Source: Deinococcus sp. Leaf326
Lineage (GTDB): Bacteria; Deinococcota; Deinococci; Deinococcales; Deinococcaceae
Length of the DNA: 64,000 nt
Direction of reading: 5' to 3'
NCBI RefSeq assembly: GCF_001424185.1
Contig: NZ_LMOM01000001.1
Coordinates: 337,256-401,255, forward strand
Shown here: positions 51,784 through 61,359 of the stretch, piece by piece
Numbering within the stretch: position 1 is the first letter of the stretch
Layout: each line of letters opens with the position of its first letter
Made by a program: the position numbers and the translations under genes
Notes under the pieces: generated by a model
What the model saw: only the letters and a program-made list of their open reading frames with translations
Told to the model about the DNA's origin: nothing
The model's database searches: none

Positions 51784-52476
51784 TCAGGCTCTGTCTCCGG
51801 CAGGGAGGTCCGGGGACACCCGCTGGGCAGCCTGACGGCGCAGCTCCGCTACGACCCTGTCCAGCGTCTCGATGAGGGCCGGAGTCGGCGGCTGTCCCAA
51901 CTGGGTGAGCTGAGCAATCGCCTCGGCGATGATGACTCCCAGCGTCTCGGCCCGGCCGGCCGCCTCCGCCGCCTCGGCACGGTGCAAGGACTCCTCCATG
52001 CCCGCGCCCAGGCGCTCGAATTCCCTCTGCTGTTCCGGGGTGCGGCCGTACCGCCTGGCCTCGGCGAACAGCGACCTGAGCGTGTTGAGCTGCCCCTTGG
52101 CGTCCTGCTCGATCTTCTGGAGGGCTGCCGCACTCACGAAGACCACCGGCGTGGCCGTGATGTTTTTCAGGGCGTCGGCCAGGACGTCTTCCATCTCGGT
52201 CGCCAGTGTCAGCTGGGCATTGACCGAAGCGATGAGGACGAGGCGGGCCGGTTCGTCCTGACCGTCCTGCATGCGGCCCAGCGCCCAGGCCAGAGAACGC
52301 AGCGCTGTGGATACGGCCGCCTGCTCGTGGCAGACGCGCAGCAGCCGTTCCAGACAGGCCGCCTGTTCCAGACCGGCGGCTCCGACGTGTCGGCGGGCGG
52401 CGACGATCAGGTTCTGACCGAGGGGACCGGTTTCGCGGAGCTGTTGCAGCGCGAGGAGGGAGGGGAGGGTATTCAA
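51784..52476 (-). CDS. Hypothetical helical cytoplasmic protein, 230 residues
   Basis: No family recognised. The protein is almost wholly alpha-helical and likely coiled-coil in its second half (KIEQDAKGQLNTLRSLFAEARR; EESLHRAEAAEAAGRAETLG). No signal peptide or membrane helix. The composition is normal for the genome, so it is probably a real gene although conservation could not be tested. AAGGA lies 14 bases before ATG 52476, too far for a normal ribosome site. A TACCCT box on this strand near 52637 could be the promoter. An overlapping frame on the same strand (51764-52627) lacks protein character. Confidence 0.6.
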   Translation of the reverse strand: MNTLPSLLALQQLRETGPLGQNLIVAARRHVGAAGLEQAACLERLLRVCHEQAAVSTALRSLAWALGRMQDGQDEPARLVLIASVNAQLTLATEMEDVLADALKNITATPVVFVSAAALQKIEQDAKGQLNTLRSLFAEARRYGRTPEQQREFERLGAGMEESLHRAEAAEAAGRAETLGVIIAEAIAQLTQLGQPPTPALIETLDRVVAELRRQAAQRVSPDLPAGDRA

Positions 52477-52770
52477 AGCAGATTGTCCTTTTCACAGGGA
52501 GACTTGGTGGTCGGGGTGGGTGATCTGGCCTCGTGGGCGGCCCCGCCAGCATGGAGATGGAGTCATGAACCCCCGGCCAAGACAGCCCCGCGTTCGGCAG
52601 CATTCGGTCGGCGGACCATAAACCCACGACTCACCCAGGGTAGCAGGTGACCCGGACGGCCCTTCACGGCTTGCCGCTGCTGTTCGGTGCAGGCTGGGAA
52701 CGGCGACCCGCCGCCAAATTGAGCACCCAGGGGCCAGTGCAGGCCGGGAGACTGCCTTCCGAGATGAAGC

Positions 52771-52823
52771 TCCGATGAACCTTAGCTTCTTTATTCGACG
52801 TTGAAAGACCCCGTCCGATGAAC
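52771..52823. repeat. Imperfect direct repeat pair
   Basis: TCCGATGAAC occurs at 52771-52780 and again at 52814-52823; each copy is followed within a few bases by a CTTTAT and a TAGCT element, so the repeat unit is about 25 bases with small changes. Confidence 0.5.
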
Positions 52824-52867
52824 GTGCTTTATCTAGCTCTCAAGGTCGGGCCGCGCTCCGACCCCAC

Positions 52868-52907
52868 TCTGGAACAGCGGTCAGTCACTTCTGACCACCG
52901 TCCCAGA
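52868..52907 (-). ncRNA. Possible structured RNA: 17-bp hairpin with G-U compensated mismatches
   Basis: Bases 52868-52884 and 52891-52907 form a 17-position inverted repeat with a six-base loop. Three positions are not complementary in DNA, but in a transcript of the minus strand all three become G-U pairs, and up to three more wobble pairs can extend the base. That asymmetry suggests selection for the RNA of one strand. It could be a small RNA, a processing site or a repeat-element hairpin. Confidence 0.4.
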
Positions 52908-53072
52908 ACATCAGTTCCCATGCCCATCAGGTATTGCAGCCGGGTGGCGTGGAAACGGTAATCACCGTTCAACGCGGTTGCCCACCAGACCTCCGGTAGA
53001 TCGGTCGTCCCGTCGTCCAAACCTCCAGCTCATACAGTTTTAACCCCTATTCAGCCCACAGGAGAGCGCAAG

Positions 53073-53642
53073 ATGAGCCAGCTCGGCGAGCAGTTGCACG
53101 ACCTTCAGGACAGCGTTCACCAGGCCCAGCACCACCTCCAGCCCCGACTGACGGTCGGGGCTGCCAAGGGCGCGCTCAAGACCCAGGCCAGCCTCGCCGC
53201 CACGATCGCCCGGCAGCAGAAGGACCTGCACCGCCTTGAAGCGCAGGTCGAGCGCCTCCGGCATGAACGCTCCGGGGGCGGGTTTCCCTGGGGACTGATT
53301 CTGCTGGCCGGCGGAGCCTACGCGCTGTACCGGAGTAGTCCGGGCTTCCGCGACCGGGTACAGGACGTGGTGAAGGGGTTCATTCCAGGGATCGAAGGGA
53401 ACCTGGCGCGGGCCGGAGACGCGGCGAAGGATGCGGCGCAGGACGTGCTGAAGGGGGAAGATCCCAGCGCAGCGCTGCGGGACGCGGGCCAGGAACTGCG
53501 GCGGGCGGGCGAGAAGGCGGCGGATCAGGCAGACGATAAGTTGCGCGACCTGAAAGACCAGGCCACAGACGGGGCCCACGATCTCAAACGCGACGCCCAG
53601 CGCGCGGCCGATGACGCCCGCAACGACCTGCGCCGCCCGTGA
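53073..53642 (+). CDS. LEA-like/coiled-coil membrane-anchored protein, 189 residues
   Basis: An N-terminal coiled coil (~1-65; ARQQKDLHRLEAQVERLRHERS) is followed by a single membrane segment (FPWGLILLAGGAYALY, ~72-87) and then ~100 very polar residues built from amphipathic 11-residue-like repeats rich in Ala, Lys, Asp and Glu (AGDAAKDAAQDVLKG; KAADQADDKLRDLKDQATDG; DLKRDAQRAADDARND). Such tails resemble group-3 LEA proteins and YtxH-type proteins, which are disordered when wet and helical when dry. AGGAG eight bases before the ATG. A 41-residue membrane protein follows after 25 bases in the same unit. Confidence 0.75.
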   Translation: MSQLGEQLHDLQDSVHQAQHHLQPRLTVGAAKGALKTQASLAATIARQQKDLHRLEAQVERLRHERSGGGFPWGLILLAGGAYALYRSSPGFRDRVQDVVKGFIPGIEGNLARAGDAAKDAAQDVLKGEDPSAALRDAGQELRRAGEKAADQADDKLRDLKDQATDGAHDLKRDAQRAADDARNDLRRP

Positions 53643-53667
53643 TCTCTTTCACTCCAAGGAGTCTGTC

Positions 53668-53793
53668 ATGACCCGTCTGAACAAACCGAAAAGCAACTCC
53701 GCCTGGCTGTGGTTCATCGTTGCCCTCGTCCTCCTGGCCGGCCTTCTCCTGGGCCTGGATTACCTGGACATCGTGCAGCTCGGCCTGTACTGA
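53668..53793 (+). CDS. Small membrane protein, 41 residues
   Basis: Starts behind AAGGAG seven bases away. A basic start (MTRLNKPKSNS) is followed by one membrane helix (WLWFIVALVLLAGLLLGLDYL) and an acidic/polar end (DIVQLGLY). It sits between the LEA-like gene and a strong terminator, so the two form a small operon. The strong ribosome site and the positive-inside pattern support translation. Confidence 0.7.
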   Translation: MTRLNKPKSNSAWLWFIVALVLLAGLLLGLDYLDIVQLGLY

Positions 53794-53834
53794 CCCCCGG
53801 AACCCGAACTTGGACGGGCCTTTCTGGCCCCAAG

Positions 53835-53884
53835 AAACAGAGAACAGACAGCCCGGTCGAAACGGAGCTGTCTGTTCTCTGTTT
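53835..53884. terminator. Bidirectional terminator hairpin
   Basis: Perfect 18-bp stem (53835-53852 with 53867-53884), 14-base loop, with short T/A runs at both ends; lies between the small-protein operon and the convergent SNF2 helicase gene. Confidence 0.8.
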
Positions 53885-53894
53885 TGCATCCCGC

Positions 53895-56800
53895 CTACGC
53901 TCGTTGCACCACGCGTTCTTCCTCGTCCTCCTCCTCGTCGGCCAGAGGCGCGAAGAGGCGGTCGAGGTCTCCCGTCGTGAGCTGCGTGGCGTCGCTGAGA
54001 CCGCCGTCCAGGATGCCCTGTGCCAGCGAGGCCTTGCGGGCCTGGAGGTCGAGGATACGTTCCTCGACGCTGCCGGCCGCGATCAGCTTGTACACGAACA
54101 CTGGCTTGTCCTGACCAATGCGGTAGGCGCGGTCGGTGGCCTGTTCCTCGGCCGCCGGGTTCCACCAGGGGTCGTAGTGGATGACCGTGTCGGCCGCCGT
54201 GAGGTTGAGCCCCACGCCCCCCGCTTTGAGGGTGATCAGGAAGACATGCGTCTCGCCGCCCTGGAACGCGTCAATCTGGCGCTGGCGGTCCACCGTCTGC
54301 CCGGTGATCTTGCTGTAGGGAATGGCGTGCTCCCGCAGCAGATCCTCGAGATGCCCGAGCAGCGTGGCGAATCCGCTGAAGATGAGCACCCGCCGGCCTT
54401 CCTCGACCATCTGCGGTAGATTGGCCGAGAGCCAGTCGAGTTTGGCGTTGCCCTGAACCTGCCGCGCCGCGTCGAGCTTGACGAGCCGAGGGTCGGTGAC
54501 GGCCTGCCGGAGCTTGAGCAGCGCGTCGAGGATGGCAATGGTGCTGCGGGCCAGCCCCCGCGCCCGCAATTCCTCGCGCACGCGACTTTCCATCGTGACG
54601 CGCACAGTTTCGTACAGGTCGCGCTGGTCGCCGTCCAGGGTCACACGCACCGGAATCTCGGTCTTGGGGGGCAGTTCGCGGGCCACGTCACGCTTCTCGC
54701 GGCGCAGGATGAAGGGGCGCACGCGGGCCGCCAGCGCGGCGCGCCGGTGCGGGTCGCCGCGCTTCTCGATGGGCGTGCGGTACAGCTCGCGGAAGGTCTT
54801 CTCATCGTGCAGCAGCCCCGGTGCCAAGAAGTTGAACTGCGACCACAGCTCGCCCAGGTGGTTTTCCAGCGGCGTGCCGGTCAGGGCGAGGCGGTGCCGG
54901 GCGTCCAGACTTCCGGCGGCCTTGGCGGCGGCCGTCTTGGCGTTCTTAATGTTCTGCGCCTCGTCGAGAATCACGTAATGGAAGGGGTGCTGCCCCAGTT
55001 CGTCAATATCGCGCGGCAGCAGCGGGTAGGTGGTCAGCACGAGGTCGGCCTCTCCGAGCTGGGCGAACTGTTCGCGGCGATTCTTGCCGTGCAGCGTCAG
55101 GACCCGCAGCCCCGGCGTGAACCGGGTGGCCTCGGCCTGCCAGTTGCCGATCACGCTCGTCGGCGCTACCACGAGCGCGGGGCGGTCGAGGCGGCCGGCG
55201 AGCTTCTCGGTGAGCAGGTGCGCGAGGGTCTGGAGGGTCTTGCCGAGCCCCATGTCGTCGGCGAGGATGCCGCCCAGCTCGTACTCGCGCAGGAACTGCA
55301 GCCACGCCAGCCCCTGAAGCTGGTAGGGCCGCAGCTCGGCGTTCAGGCCCGGCGGGGCCTCCACTTCCCGGATGCCGCCGAAGTCGCGCAGCCGGCGGCC
55401 CAGGTCGAGCAGGCGCTCGGCCCCGATCCAGCGGGCCTGCACCGCGCCCTCGAGCTGCGCGAGGCGCGCGGCGTCGAGCAGCGGCAGCCGCAGCGGCCCC
55501 GCAGGCAGGTCGCGCAGGTTGAGCTCGACGAGCACGCTCAGGATCGAGCGCACCCGGCCGGCCGGCAGCGGCACGCGGCGGCCGTCGTCCAGAGTGGCGA
55601 AGATCGTCTCGTCGTCGTTCAGCTCGGCCAGCGCGCTCTGGGTGAACAGCTCGGGCTGGCGGGCGATCAGGTCGGCGAGTACCGGCAGCAGGCTCACGCG
55701 CTGGCCGTCGACCACGATGCCGAGGTCGAGGGTAAACCAGCCGCCGCCCGTCTCGCCGGCCTCGCCATACCAGTCGCTGACCTCCGCGAAGCGCAGAGGA
55801 AACTCGGGATGCACGACCACGTTAATGCCGCCCGCCTCCAGGTCCTCGACGCCCACACGCAGGAAATCCAGCCACGCCTCCTCGCCGCCCAGAGTGAGCA
55901 GCGGCGCGATGTGGCCCGGCAGGGCGTATTCGGGAAAGGTCAGCTCGAGCGAGTCGAAGCCCGCCTGCGACGTCCGCCGCATGGCCCGGCGCTCGCCGCG
56001 CACGTCACGGGGCACGCGCAGCAGCTCGCCGCCGCGCAGCACGGTCAGGGTCAGGTCAGGCAGCTCGGCCCCCAAGCCGCCGCTGCTGAGGCTGGTGGCC
56101 GGTTCGCGCACCTCCAGGCCGCCGTAGGCGCGGCGCAGTTCGGCCACTGGCAGGGTCAGCATCTCGGTCGAGAGTACCGGGCTGCCCAGCCCCGGCAGGG
56201 CGGGGACCCCGGCCGGCACGCCGTGGGTCACCGTGACCGGCACGCTGCGCCCGGACAGGTGAAGCTGCGGCGTGAAGGGCAGCTTTTCCTCGCGCAGGTC
56301 ACGGCCCTGCGGCAGAGGTACGGGCAGGGGCAGCGCCGAACTCGCCATCACCTTGGCCAGGACGGTCGCCTGCGCGGGCGTGACGGTCGGGCCGGAGAGA
56401 AAGCGTGCCGTACGCTCGGGCGGGCCGTCCACCTCGACCGGGGCCAGGGTGAGCCGGGCAGGGTCGGCGGCCCAGGGTCGGGCCAAGGGCAGCACGACCG
56501 CGCCTGGCACGTCCGGCACGATAAGAGACGGGTACTGCGCGCCCGTCTCGTCGGTGAGCCAGCCGGGCACGCCGCGCAGGCTGAGCGCCGGGGTCAGGGG
56601 CGAGGACGCGCCGCCCCAGCACAGCCGCCCGGCGGCAAGCAGCGTCGAGAGGAGCAGCGCGGTCGCCGGGTGGTCGCTCAGGGCGTACAGGGTCTCTTCC
56701 CAGCGGCCCGGCGCGTGGGCAGGCTGGGCCGCCACTTCGAGAAGTTGCAGGGCGTCGGCGTCGCGCTGCACGAAGGCGGGGGCGGCCGTGATCTTTTTGG

Positions 56801-57335
56801 GCAGCGCGTAGTTCTCGGCCGCCGCGAGATTGGGCACCCCCGAGATGAGCGGCACCCGCACGAGTTGCAGGGTCGCGCGGCGCATCTGGGCGGGCATACC
56901 GCGTACCGTGACCTGCCCGACCCGCAGCAGGAAGCGCAGTTCGTACTGCCGCCCGCGCCCACCGGTGGCCTCGGGAGACGGCTCGAAACCGGCGAGCCAC
57001 TGCCGCAAGCGGGGATCGAGCGAGTCGGGCGAGGCCTGCGCCAGTGCGGCGGGCCGGGGCGTGTCGGGCGGATCGGCCGAGAGCACGAGCGCCGCGACGT
57101 GCCGGCAGCGGTAGCGCCCGCAACTGCACGACGACTCCAGCAGCTTGGGCTCGGGCGGCATGCCGAGGTCGGCGCTGGCACGGTAGTCGGTCCCGGCGTC
57201 CTGCACCGTTCCGCCGGCGCGCCAGCCGAGGTCGGTCCACTCGCGCGTGATGTCCGACACCGACTCCTGGCGCAGTGCCAGAGCCTGTGCGGCCGCGTCC
57301 AGCCCGAACCCAGGGGGAAGGCGACTGAGTTTCAA
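53895..57335 (-). CDS. SNF2/RapA-type helicase with SWIM zinc finger
   Basis: 1146 residues. The N-terminal SWIM zinc finger is SSCSCGRYRCRHVAALVL (~70-87). A long middle region of unknown fold follows to about residue 640. The SNF2 ATPase has LADDMGLGKTLQTLAHLL (Walker A, ~690-705), VILDEAQNIKN (DEAQ box), LTGTPLENHLGELWSQFNFL and, in the second lobe, LITLKAGGVGLNLTAADTVIHYDPWWNPAAEEQATDRAYRIGQ, here cited in parts. It is a double-stranded-DNA translocase that remodels protein-DNA complexes; relatives are proposed in D. radiodurans repair. TTG 57335 follows GGTGA. No upstream start is supported. Confidence 0.92.
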   Translation of the reverse strand: MKLSRLPPGFGLDAAAQALALRQESVSDITREWTDLGWRAGGTVQDAGTDYRASADLGMPPEPKLLESSCSCGRYRCRHVAALVLSADPPDTPRPAALAQASPDSLDPRLRQWLAGFEPSPEATGGRGRQYELRFLLRVGQVTVRGMPAQMRRATLQLVRVPLISGVPNLAAAENYALPKKITAAPAFVQRDADALQLLEVAAQPAHAPGRWEETLYALSDHPATALLLSTLLAAGRLCWGGASSPLTPALSLRGVPGWLTDETGAQYPSLIVPDVPGAVVLPLARPWAADPARLTLAPVEVDGPPERTARFLSGPTVTPAQATVLAKVMASSALPLPVPLPQGRDLREEKLPFTPQLHLSGRSVPVTVTHGVPAGVPALPGLGSPVLSTEMLTLPVAELRRAYGGLEVREPATSLSSGGLGAELPDLTLTVLRGGELLRVPRDVRGERRAMRRTSQAGFDSLELTFPEYALPGHIAPLLTLGGEEAWLDFLRVGVEDLEAGGINVVVHPEFPLRFAEVSDWYGEAGETGGGWFTLDLGIVVDGQRVSLLPVLADLIARQPELFTQSALAELNDDETIFATLDDGRRVPLPAGRVRSILSVLVELNLRDLPAGPLRLPLLDAARLAQLEGAVQARWIGAERLLDLGRRLRDFGGIREVEAPPGLNAELRPYQLQGLAWLQFLREYELGGILADDMGLGKTLQTLAHLLTEKLAGRLDRPALVVAPTSVIGNWQAEATRFTPGLRVLTLHGKNRREQFAQLGEADLVLTTYPLLPRDIDELGQHPFHYVILDEAQNIKNAKTAAAKAAGSLDARHRLALTGTPLENHLGELWSQFNFLAPGLLHDEKTFRELYRTPIEKRGDPHRRAALAARVRPFILRREKRDVARELPPKTEIPVRVTLDGDQRDLYETVRVTMESRVREELRARGLARSTIAILDALLKLRQAVTDPRLVKLDAARQVQGNAKLDWLSANLPQMVEEGRRVLIFSGFATLLGHLEDLLREHAIPYSKITGQTVDRQRQIDAFQGGETHVFLITLKAGGVGLNLTAADTVIHYDPWWNPAAEEQATDRAYRIGQDKPVFVYKLIAAGSVEERILDLQARKASLAQGILDGGLSDATQLTTGDLDRLFAPLADEEEDEEERVVQRA

Positions 57336-57386
57336 GGCTTCACCCGGGGGGTGAGCATGGATTTGGCGGCAACAAACACATCCTGA

Positions 57387-57392
57387 AGTCTA
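57387..57392 (-). promoter_or_regulatory. -10 box for the SNF2 helicase gene
   Basis: TAGACT; start point near 57380, giving a leader of about 46 bases that includes short overlapping upstream frames. Confidence 0.5.
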
Positions 57393-57491
57393 GCGCGTTT
57401 GCGCCGCCCCCGCGCGCGCACACCACACTTCGCCGGCGCGGCGTTCACACCGCGGCCTCACGTCCGGGCCCGCCCCCGGCCCACCGGGCTC

Positions 57492-57497
57492 TAGACT
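57492..57497 (+). promoter_or_regulatory. -10 box of a leaderless promoter (ABC permease operon)
   Basis: TAGACT six bases before ATG 57504; first gene of an operon running to the window end. Confidence 0.65.
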
Positions 57498-57503
57498 GCC
57501 CGC

Positions 57504-58428
<925 letters not shown>

Positions 58429-58436
<8 letters not shown>

Positions 58437-58545
58437 CACCTGGCAGAACACAGCCGCACCGTTGTTCCGGGCGGAGGAAGCAGCGACCGACGGGTTGCGC
58501 GCAGTGGACGGACCTCCGGCGCTGTTCAGGGAGGTCCAGGAATGA
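58429..58545 (+). CDS. Candidate small protein, 38 residues, coupled between two ABC permeases
   Basis: ATG 58429 lies inside the end of the first permease gene, eight bases behind GGAGGG. The frame runs without interruption to a TGA that overlaps the ATG of the second permease (ATGA). The product (start MHNTWQNTAAPLF, end ALFREVQE) is polar, acidic and has no membrane segment. The overlap at both ends and the ribosome site suggest that it is translated and keeps the ribosome moving between the permeases. No family recognised; only conservation or ribosome profiling can prove it. Confidence 0.5.
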
Positions 58546-59483
58546 ATTCCAGCCCTTTCGAGACCGCTCCCCGGACGGCGACCCCCACCGCGGCGCACGC
58601 GAGCGCGGCGGCCCAGCTCAAGGCGCGCAAGAAACGGCGCAACCGCCTCGCCAATGTCCTGGCCTACGCGGTTCTGGTCGTGATCGCCCTGATCATGCTC
58701 TACCCCTTCTACTGGACCTTCATCACCAGCCTGGAGTCGACCGGGAACATCTATCAGGCCAAGCTGCTGCCGGCCAGCATCAGCCTACGCAACTACGCCG
58801 AGGTGCTGCGCGGCACGACCGTGCCCTTCTGGCGCCTGATTCTCAACAGCCTGATCATCTGCACGCTGGGAGTCTCGCTGACCGTCACGCTGGCGACCCT
58901 GGCGGCCTACCCGCTCGCCAAGATGCGGTTTCCGGGCCGCGACCTGATCTTCTACGCGATTCTGGCCCTCATGGTGCTGCCCAACGAGGCGGGCCTCATC
59001 GTCAACTACATCACGACCATCAAGCTCGGGCTGCTGCAACAGACCCATCCGGTGCTCGACGCCCTGCGGCAGTATTTCGCGGTGGTGCTGCCGGGTATCG
59101 CCAGCATCGTGGGGCTGTTCCTGCTGCGTCAGGCGTACCTGGGCGTGCCGCAGGAACTCGTCGAGGCCGCGCGCATCGACGGCGCGGGCGAGCTGACCAT
59201 CTGGCGGCGCGTCATGCTGCCGCTGGCGCTGCCCACCATCGTCGCCTTCTCGATCCTGGAATTCGTGGCGTACTGGAACAGCTTTCTGTGGGCGCGCATC
59301 ATGCTGCCCGACAAGAACCTGATGCCGCTTTCGGCCGGGCTCCTCGAACTCTCGGGCACCTTCTCGACGAACAGCCGCGCGGTGATGGCGGGCGCGGTCA
59401 TCACGGTCGTGCCCATTCTCATCGTGTTCGCCTTCGGGCAGAAGTACTTCATGAAGGGATTGGAGGGGGCGGTGAAGGGGTGA
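58542..59483 (+). CDS. Carbohydrate ABC transporter permease, MalG/UgpE type
   Basis: 313 residues with six membrane helices; first helix YAVLVVIALIMLYPFYWTF. The EAA loop is VEAARIDGAGELTIWRRVMLPLALP, given here as the coupling segment. A long polar N-terminus (~40 residues, Ala/Thr-rich) precedes the first helix. GGAGG seven bases before the ATG, which overlaps the stop of the 38-residue frame. With the MalF-type protein it forms the membrane channel of a CUT1 importer. Confidence 0.93.
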   Translation: MNSSPFETAPRTATPTAAHASAAAQLKARKKRRNRLANVLAYAVLVVIALIMLYPFYWTFITSLESTGNIYQAKLLPASISLRNYAEVLRGTTVPFWRLILNSLIICTLGVSLTVTLATLAAYPLAKMRFPGRDLIFYAILALMVLPNEAGLIVNYITTIKLGLLQQTHPVLDALRQYFAVVLPGIASIVGLFLLRQAYLGVPQELVEAARIDGAGELTIWRRVMLPLALPTIVAFSILEFVAYWNSFLWARIMLPDKNLMPLSAGLLELSGTFSTNSRAVMAGAVITVVPILIVFAFGQKYFMKGLEGAVKG

Positions 59484-59983
59484 GGGGACTGTTCGCCGCG
59501 CAGCTGAAGTTCTACGTCAACGCGCGGGCCATCATCGAACGGGAGGGGCCGGGCGGCCGAGAACTCCTGCTCCAGCGGCGCGAGAAGGCGGGCGAGGCTC
59601 GCCGACTGGAATTTCCGGGCGGTCAGCTCGACCCCTATGAGGGCATCATCGACGCCCTAAAGCGGGAAGTGCGTGAGGAGACCGGCCTGACCGTCACCAC
59701 CTTTCTGGACGACGTGCGGCGCCAGGCCTACCAGGGAGTTAGCGCCGACGTGGAGTGCCTCTCGCCCTCGTTCGTGTACCAGACGACCCGTGGCCCGGTA
59801 GACAGTGTGGGCTTCTCCTTCCGCGTCCGGGCCGAGGAAACGCTCACGGCGCGGGGAGACGCAGCGGGCGGGCACGTCTGGTTACCGCTAGCCGACCTGC
59901 ACAGGCGCTTTTTGGCGCAGCCCGACGACTTCGACTGGCTCACGCAGGGAGCTCTCGCCTTCTATCTGAGCGGGCCGTCATGA
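59480..59983 (+). CDS. Nudix hydrolase
   Basis: 167 residues from GTG 59480, which overlaps the permease stop (GTGA). The Nudix box is complete: GQLDPYEGIIDALKREVREE followed by TGL (Gx5Ex7REVxEExGL). It hydrolyses a nucleoside diphosphate linked to another moiety; the substrate is not evident, but its place in a sugar-uptake operon suggests a nucleotide sugar or sugar-nucleotide by-product. Its stop overlaps the next start by four bases. Deinococci carry many Nudix genes. Confidence 0.88.
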   Translation: MRGLFAAQLKFYVNARAIIEREGPGGRELLLQRREKAGEARRLEFPGGQLDPYEGIIDALKREVREETGLTVTTFLDDVRRQAYQGVSADVECLSPSFVYQTTRGPVDSVGFSFRVRAEETLTARGDAAGGHVWLPLADLHRRFLAQPDDFDWLTQGALAFYLSGPS

Positions 59984-61359
59984 CCCTTCCCTACCGCACC
60001 GACCCGCACGCCTGGGACGTGATCGTCGCGGGGGGCGGCACTGCCGGGGCGGTCGCGGGCATTGCGGCGGCCAGAACGGGAGCGCGGGTGCTCGTCGTCG
60101 AGGCGCAGGGGAGCCTGGGCGGCACCGGCACGAACGCCTGGGTCACGCCGCTCATGCGCAACGTGTCGGGCGGCGAGAACCTCAACCGGGGCCTGACCGA
60201 CGAGCTCAAGGCCCGTCTGCGCGCACGCGGCGACGGCGCGACCGACACGCACGGCAACGACAACTGGTTCAACCCCGAGGGCCTGAAATTCGTGCTGGAG
60301 GAGCTGCTACAGGAAGCCGGGGGCGAGGTGCTGTACCACACCCAGGTCGTGCAGCCGCTGCTGGAAGGCCGGCGGATCGGCGCGCTGGTCGTGCACAACA
60401 AAGGCGGCCTCCAGGCCCTGCGCGCCGCCGTGTTCATAGACGCGACGGGCGACGCCGACGTGGCCGCGCTCGCAGGCGTGCCCTTCCAGGCAGGCGACGA
60501 GGACGGCATTCATCAGGCCATGAGCCTACGCTTCACGCTCGCGGGGGTGGACGTGGAGCGGCTTCGCGACTTTCTGAACGCGCAGGGCCAGGAACAGGAC
60601 TCGGCCCGCTTCCTGCACTTCTGGATGGTGTGGGGGCGCAGGTCCAGCCTGGAGGGCCTGTTCCGGGAGGCGGTGGCGGCCGGCGTGCTGGAGGAGCGCG
60701 ACGGAGACTACTTCCAGGGCTTCAGTGTGCCGGGGCGCCCGGGCGAACTGTCGTTCAACTGCCCGCGCATCCGCGCCGACCTGAACGACGCCACCGACCC
60801 CTGGCAGCTTTCGGCAGCCCAGACCGACGGGCGGGCGGCCATCACGCGGCTGCTGGCCTTCTGCCGCCGCTCCCTACCTGGGTGCGGGGGCGCGTATCTG
60901 GGCGTGGTCGCGCCGATGGTGGGGGTGCGCGACTCACGGCGCATCGTGGGGGACTACACACTGAAGGTCACCGATCTGCTCGACTGCGTCAAATTCCCCG
61001 ACGTCATCTGCCGCAACCACTACCCGGTGGACATCCACAGTGTCCGGGGCGGCGCGCGGCTGCTGCACGAGCGCGAGGGCAGCGCGCCGTACTTCGCCCC
61101 CGACGCCTGGCACGACATTCCCTACCGCAGCCTCGTGCCGCAGGGGGTGGACAACCTGCTCGTGCCGGGGCGCGCGGCGAGCAGCACCTTCGAGGCGCAG
61201 TCGGCCATCCGTGTGCAGCAGAACTGCCACAGCATGGGCGAGGCGGCCGGCGTCGCGGCGGCGTGGGCGGCCCGGTCGGCAACGTTTCCGGGCGACGTGC
61301 GCGCGGTGGACGTGACGGCCCTGCAGACCGAGTTGCGGCGCCGGGGAGGCAATCTGTGA
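59980..61359 (+). CDS. FAD-dependent oxidoreductase (FAD_oxidored type)
   Basis: 459 residues. The FAD-binding Rossmann motif is VIVAGGGTAGAVAGIAAARTG, shown here in part, followed by VEAQGSLGGTGTN; FIDATGDADVAALAGVPF and the C-terminal NLLVPGRAASSTFEAQSAIRV and GEAAGVAAAWAA complete the family pattern. Such enzymes often stand next to sugar ABC transporters and glycoside catabolism genes and may oxidise a sugar hydroxyl, but no specific reaction can be assigned. Start overlaps the Nudix stop (ATGA). Confidence 0.88.
   Translation: MTLPYRTDPHAWDVIVAGGGTAGAVAGIAAARTGARVLVVEAQGSLGGTGTNAWVTPLMRNVSGGENLNRGLTDELKARLRARGDGATDTHGNDNWFNPEGLKFVLEELLQEAGGEVLYHTQVVQPLLEGRRIGALVVHNKGGLQALRAAVFIDATGDADVAALAGVPFQAGDEDGIHQAMSLRFTLAGVDVERLRDFLNAQGQEQDSARFLHFWMVWGRRSSLEGLFREAVAAGVLEERDGDYFQGFSVPGRPGELSFNCPRIRADLNDATDPWQLSAAQTDGRAAITRLLAFCRRSLPGCGGAYLGVVAPMVGVRDSRRIVGDYTLKVTDLLDCVKFPDVICRNHYPVDIHSVRGGARLLHEREGSAPYFAPDAWHDIPYRSLVPQGVDNLLVPGRAASSTFEAQSAIRVQQNCHSMGEAAGVAAAWAARSATFPGDVRAVDVTALQTELRRRGGNL

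Larger units (their letters stand above)
52477..53072. other. 596-base non-coding stretch with repeats and hairpins
   Basis: No convincing gene. It is less GC-rich than its surroundings between about 52770 and 53060. It holds the direct repeats at 52771/52814, the wobble-compensated hairpin at 52868-52907, a second inverted repeat AACGGT-AATC-ACCGTT at 52954-52969 and, near 53033, a TACAGT that may be the -10 of the following gene. Its make-up recalls the small non-coding repeats known from D. radiodurans. A 63-codon frame on the minus strand (52829-53020, TTG start) crosses the hairpins and is probably fortuitous or a gene remnant. Confidence 0.6.

Noticed and set aside
51764..52627. 287-codon frame overlapping the hypothetical gene at 51784-52476 on the same strand
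   Set aside because: Pro/Arg/Gly-rich composition without secondary-structure pattern; the overlapping 230-residue frame has normal helical protein composition.
52829..53020. 63-codon minus-strand frame with a TTG start and a GGAGGT before it
   Set aside because: It runs through the hairpins of the non-coding stretch, and no family was recognised; the ribosome site touches the start codon. Kept only as a possible remnant.
54747..57386. 879-codon open frame antisense to the SNF2 helicase
   Set aside because: Gln/Arg/Gly/His-rich shadow of a gene with clear helicase motifs on the other strand.
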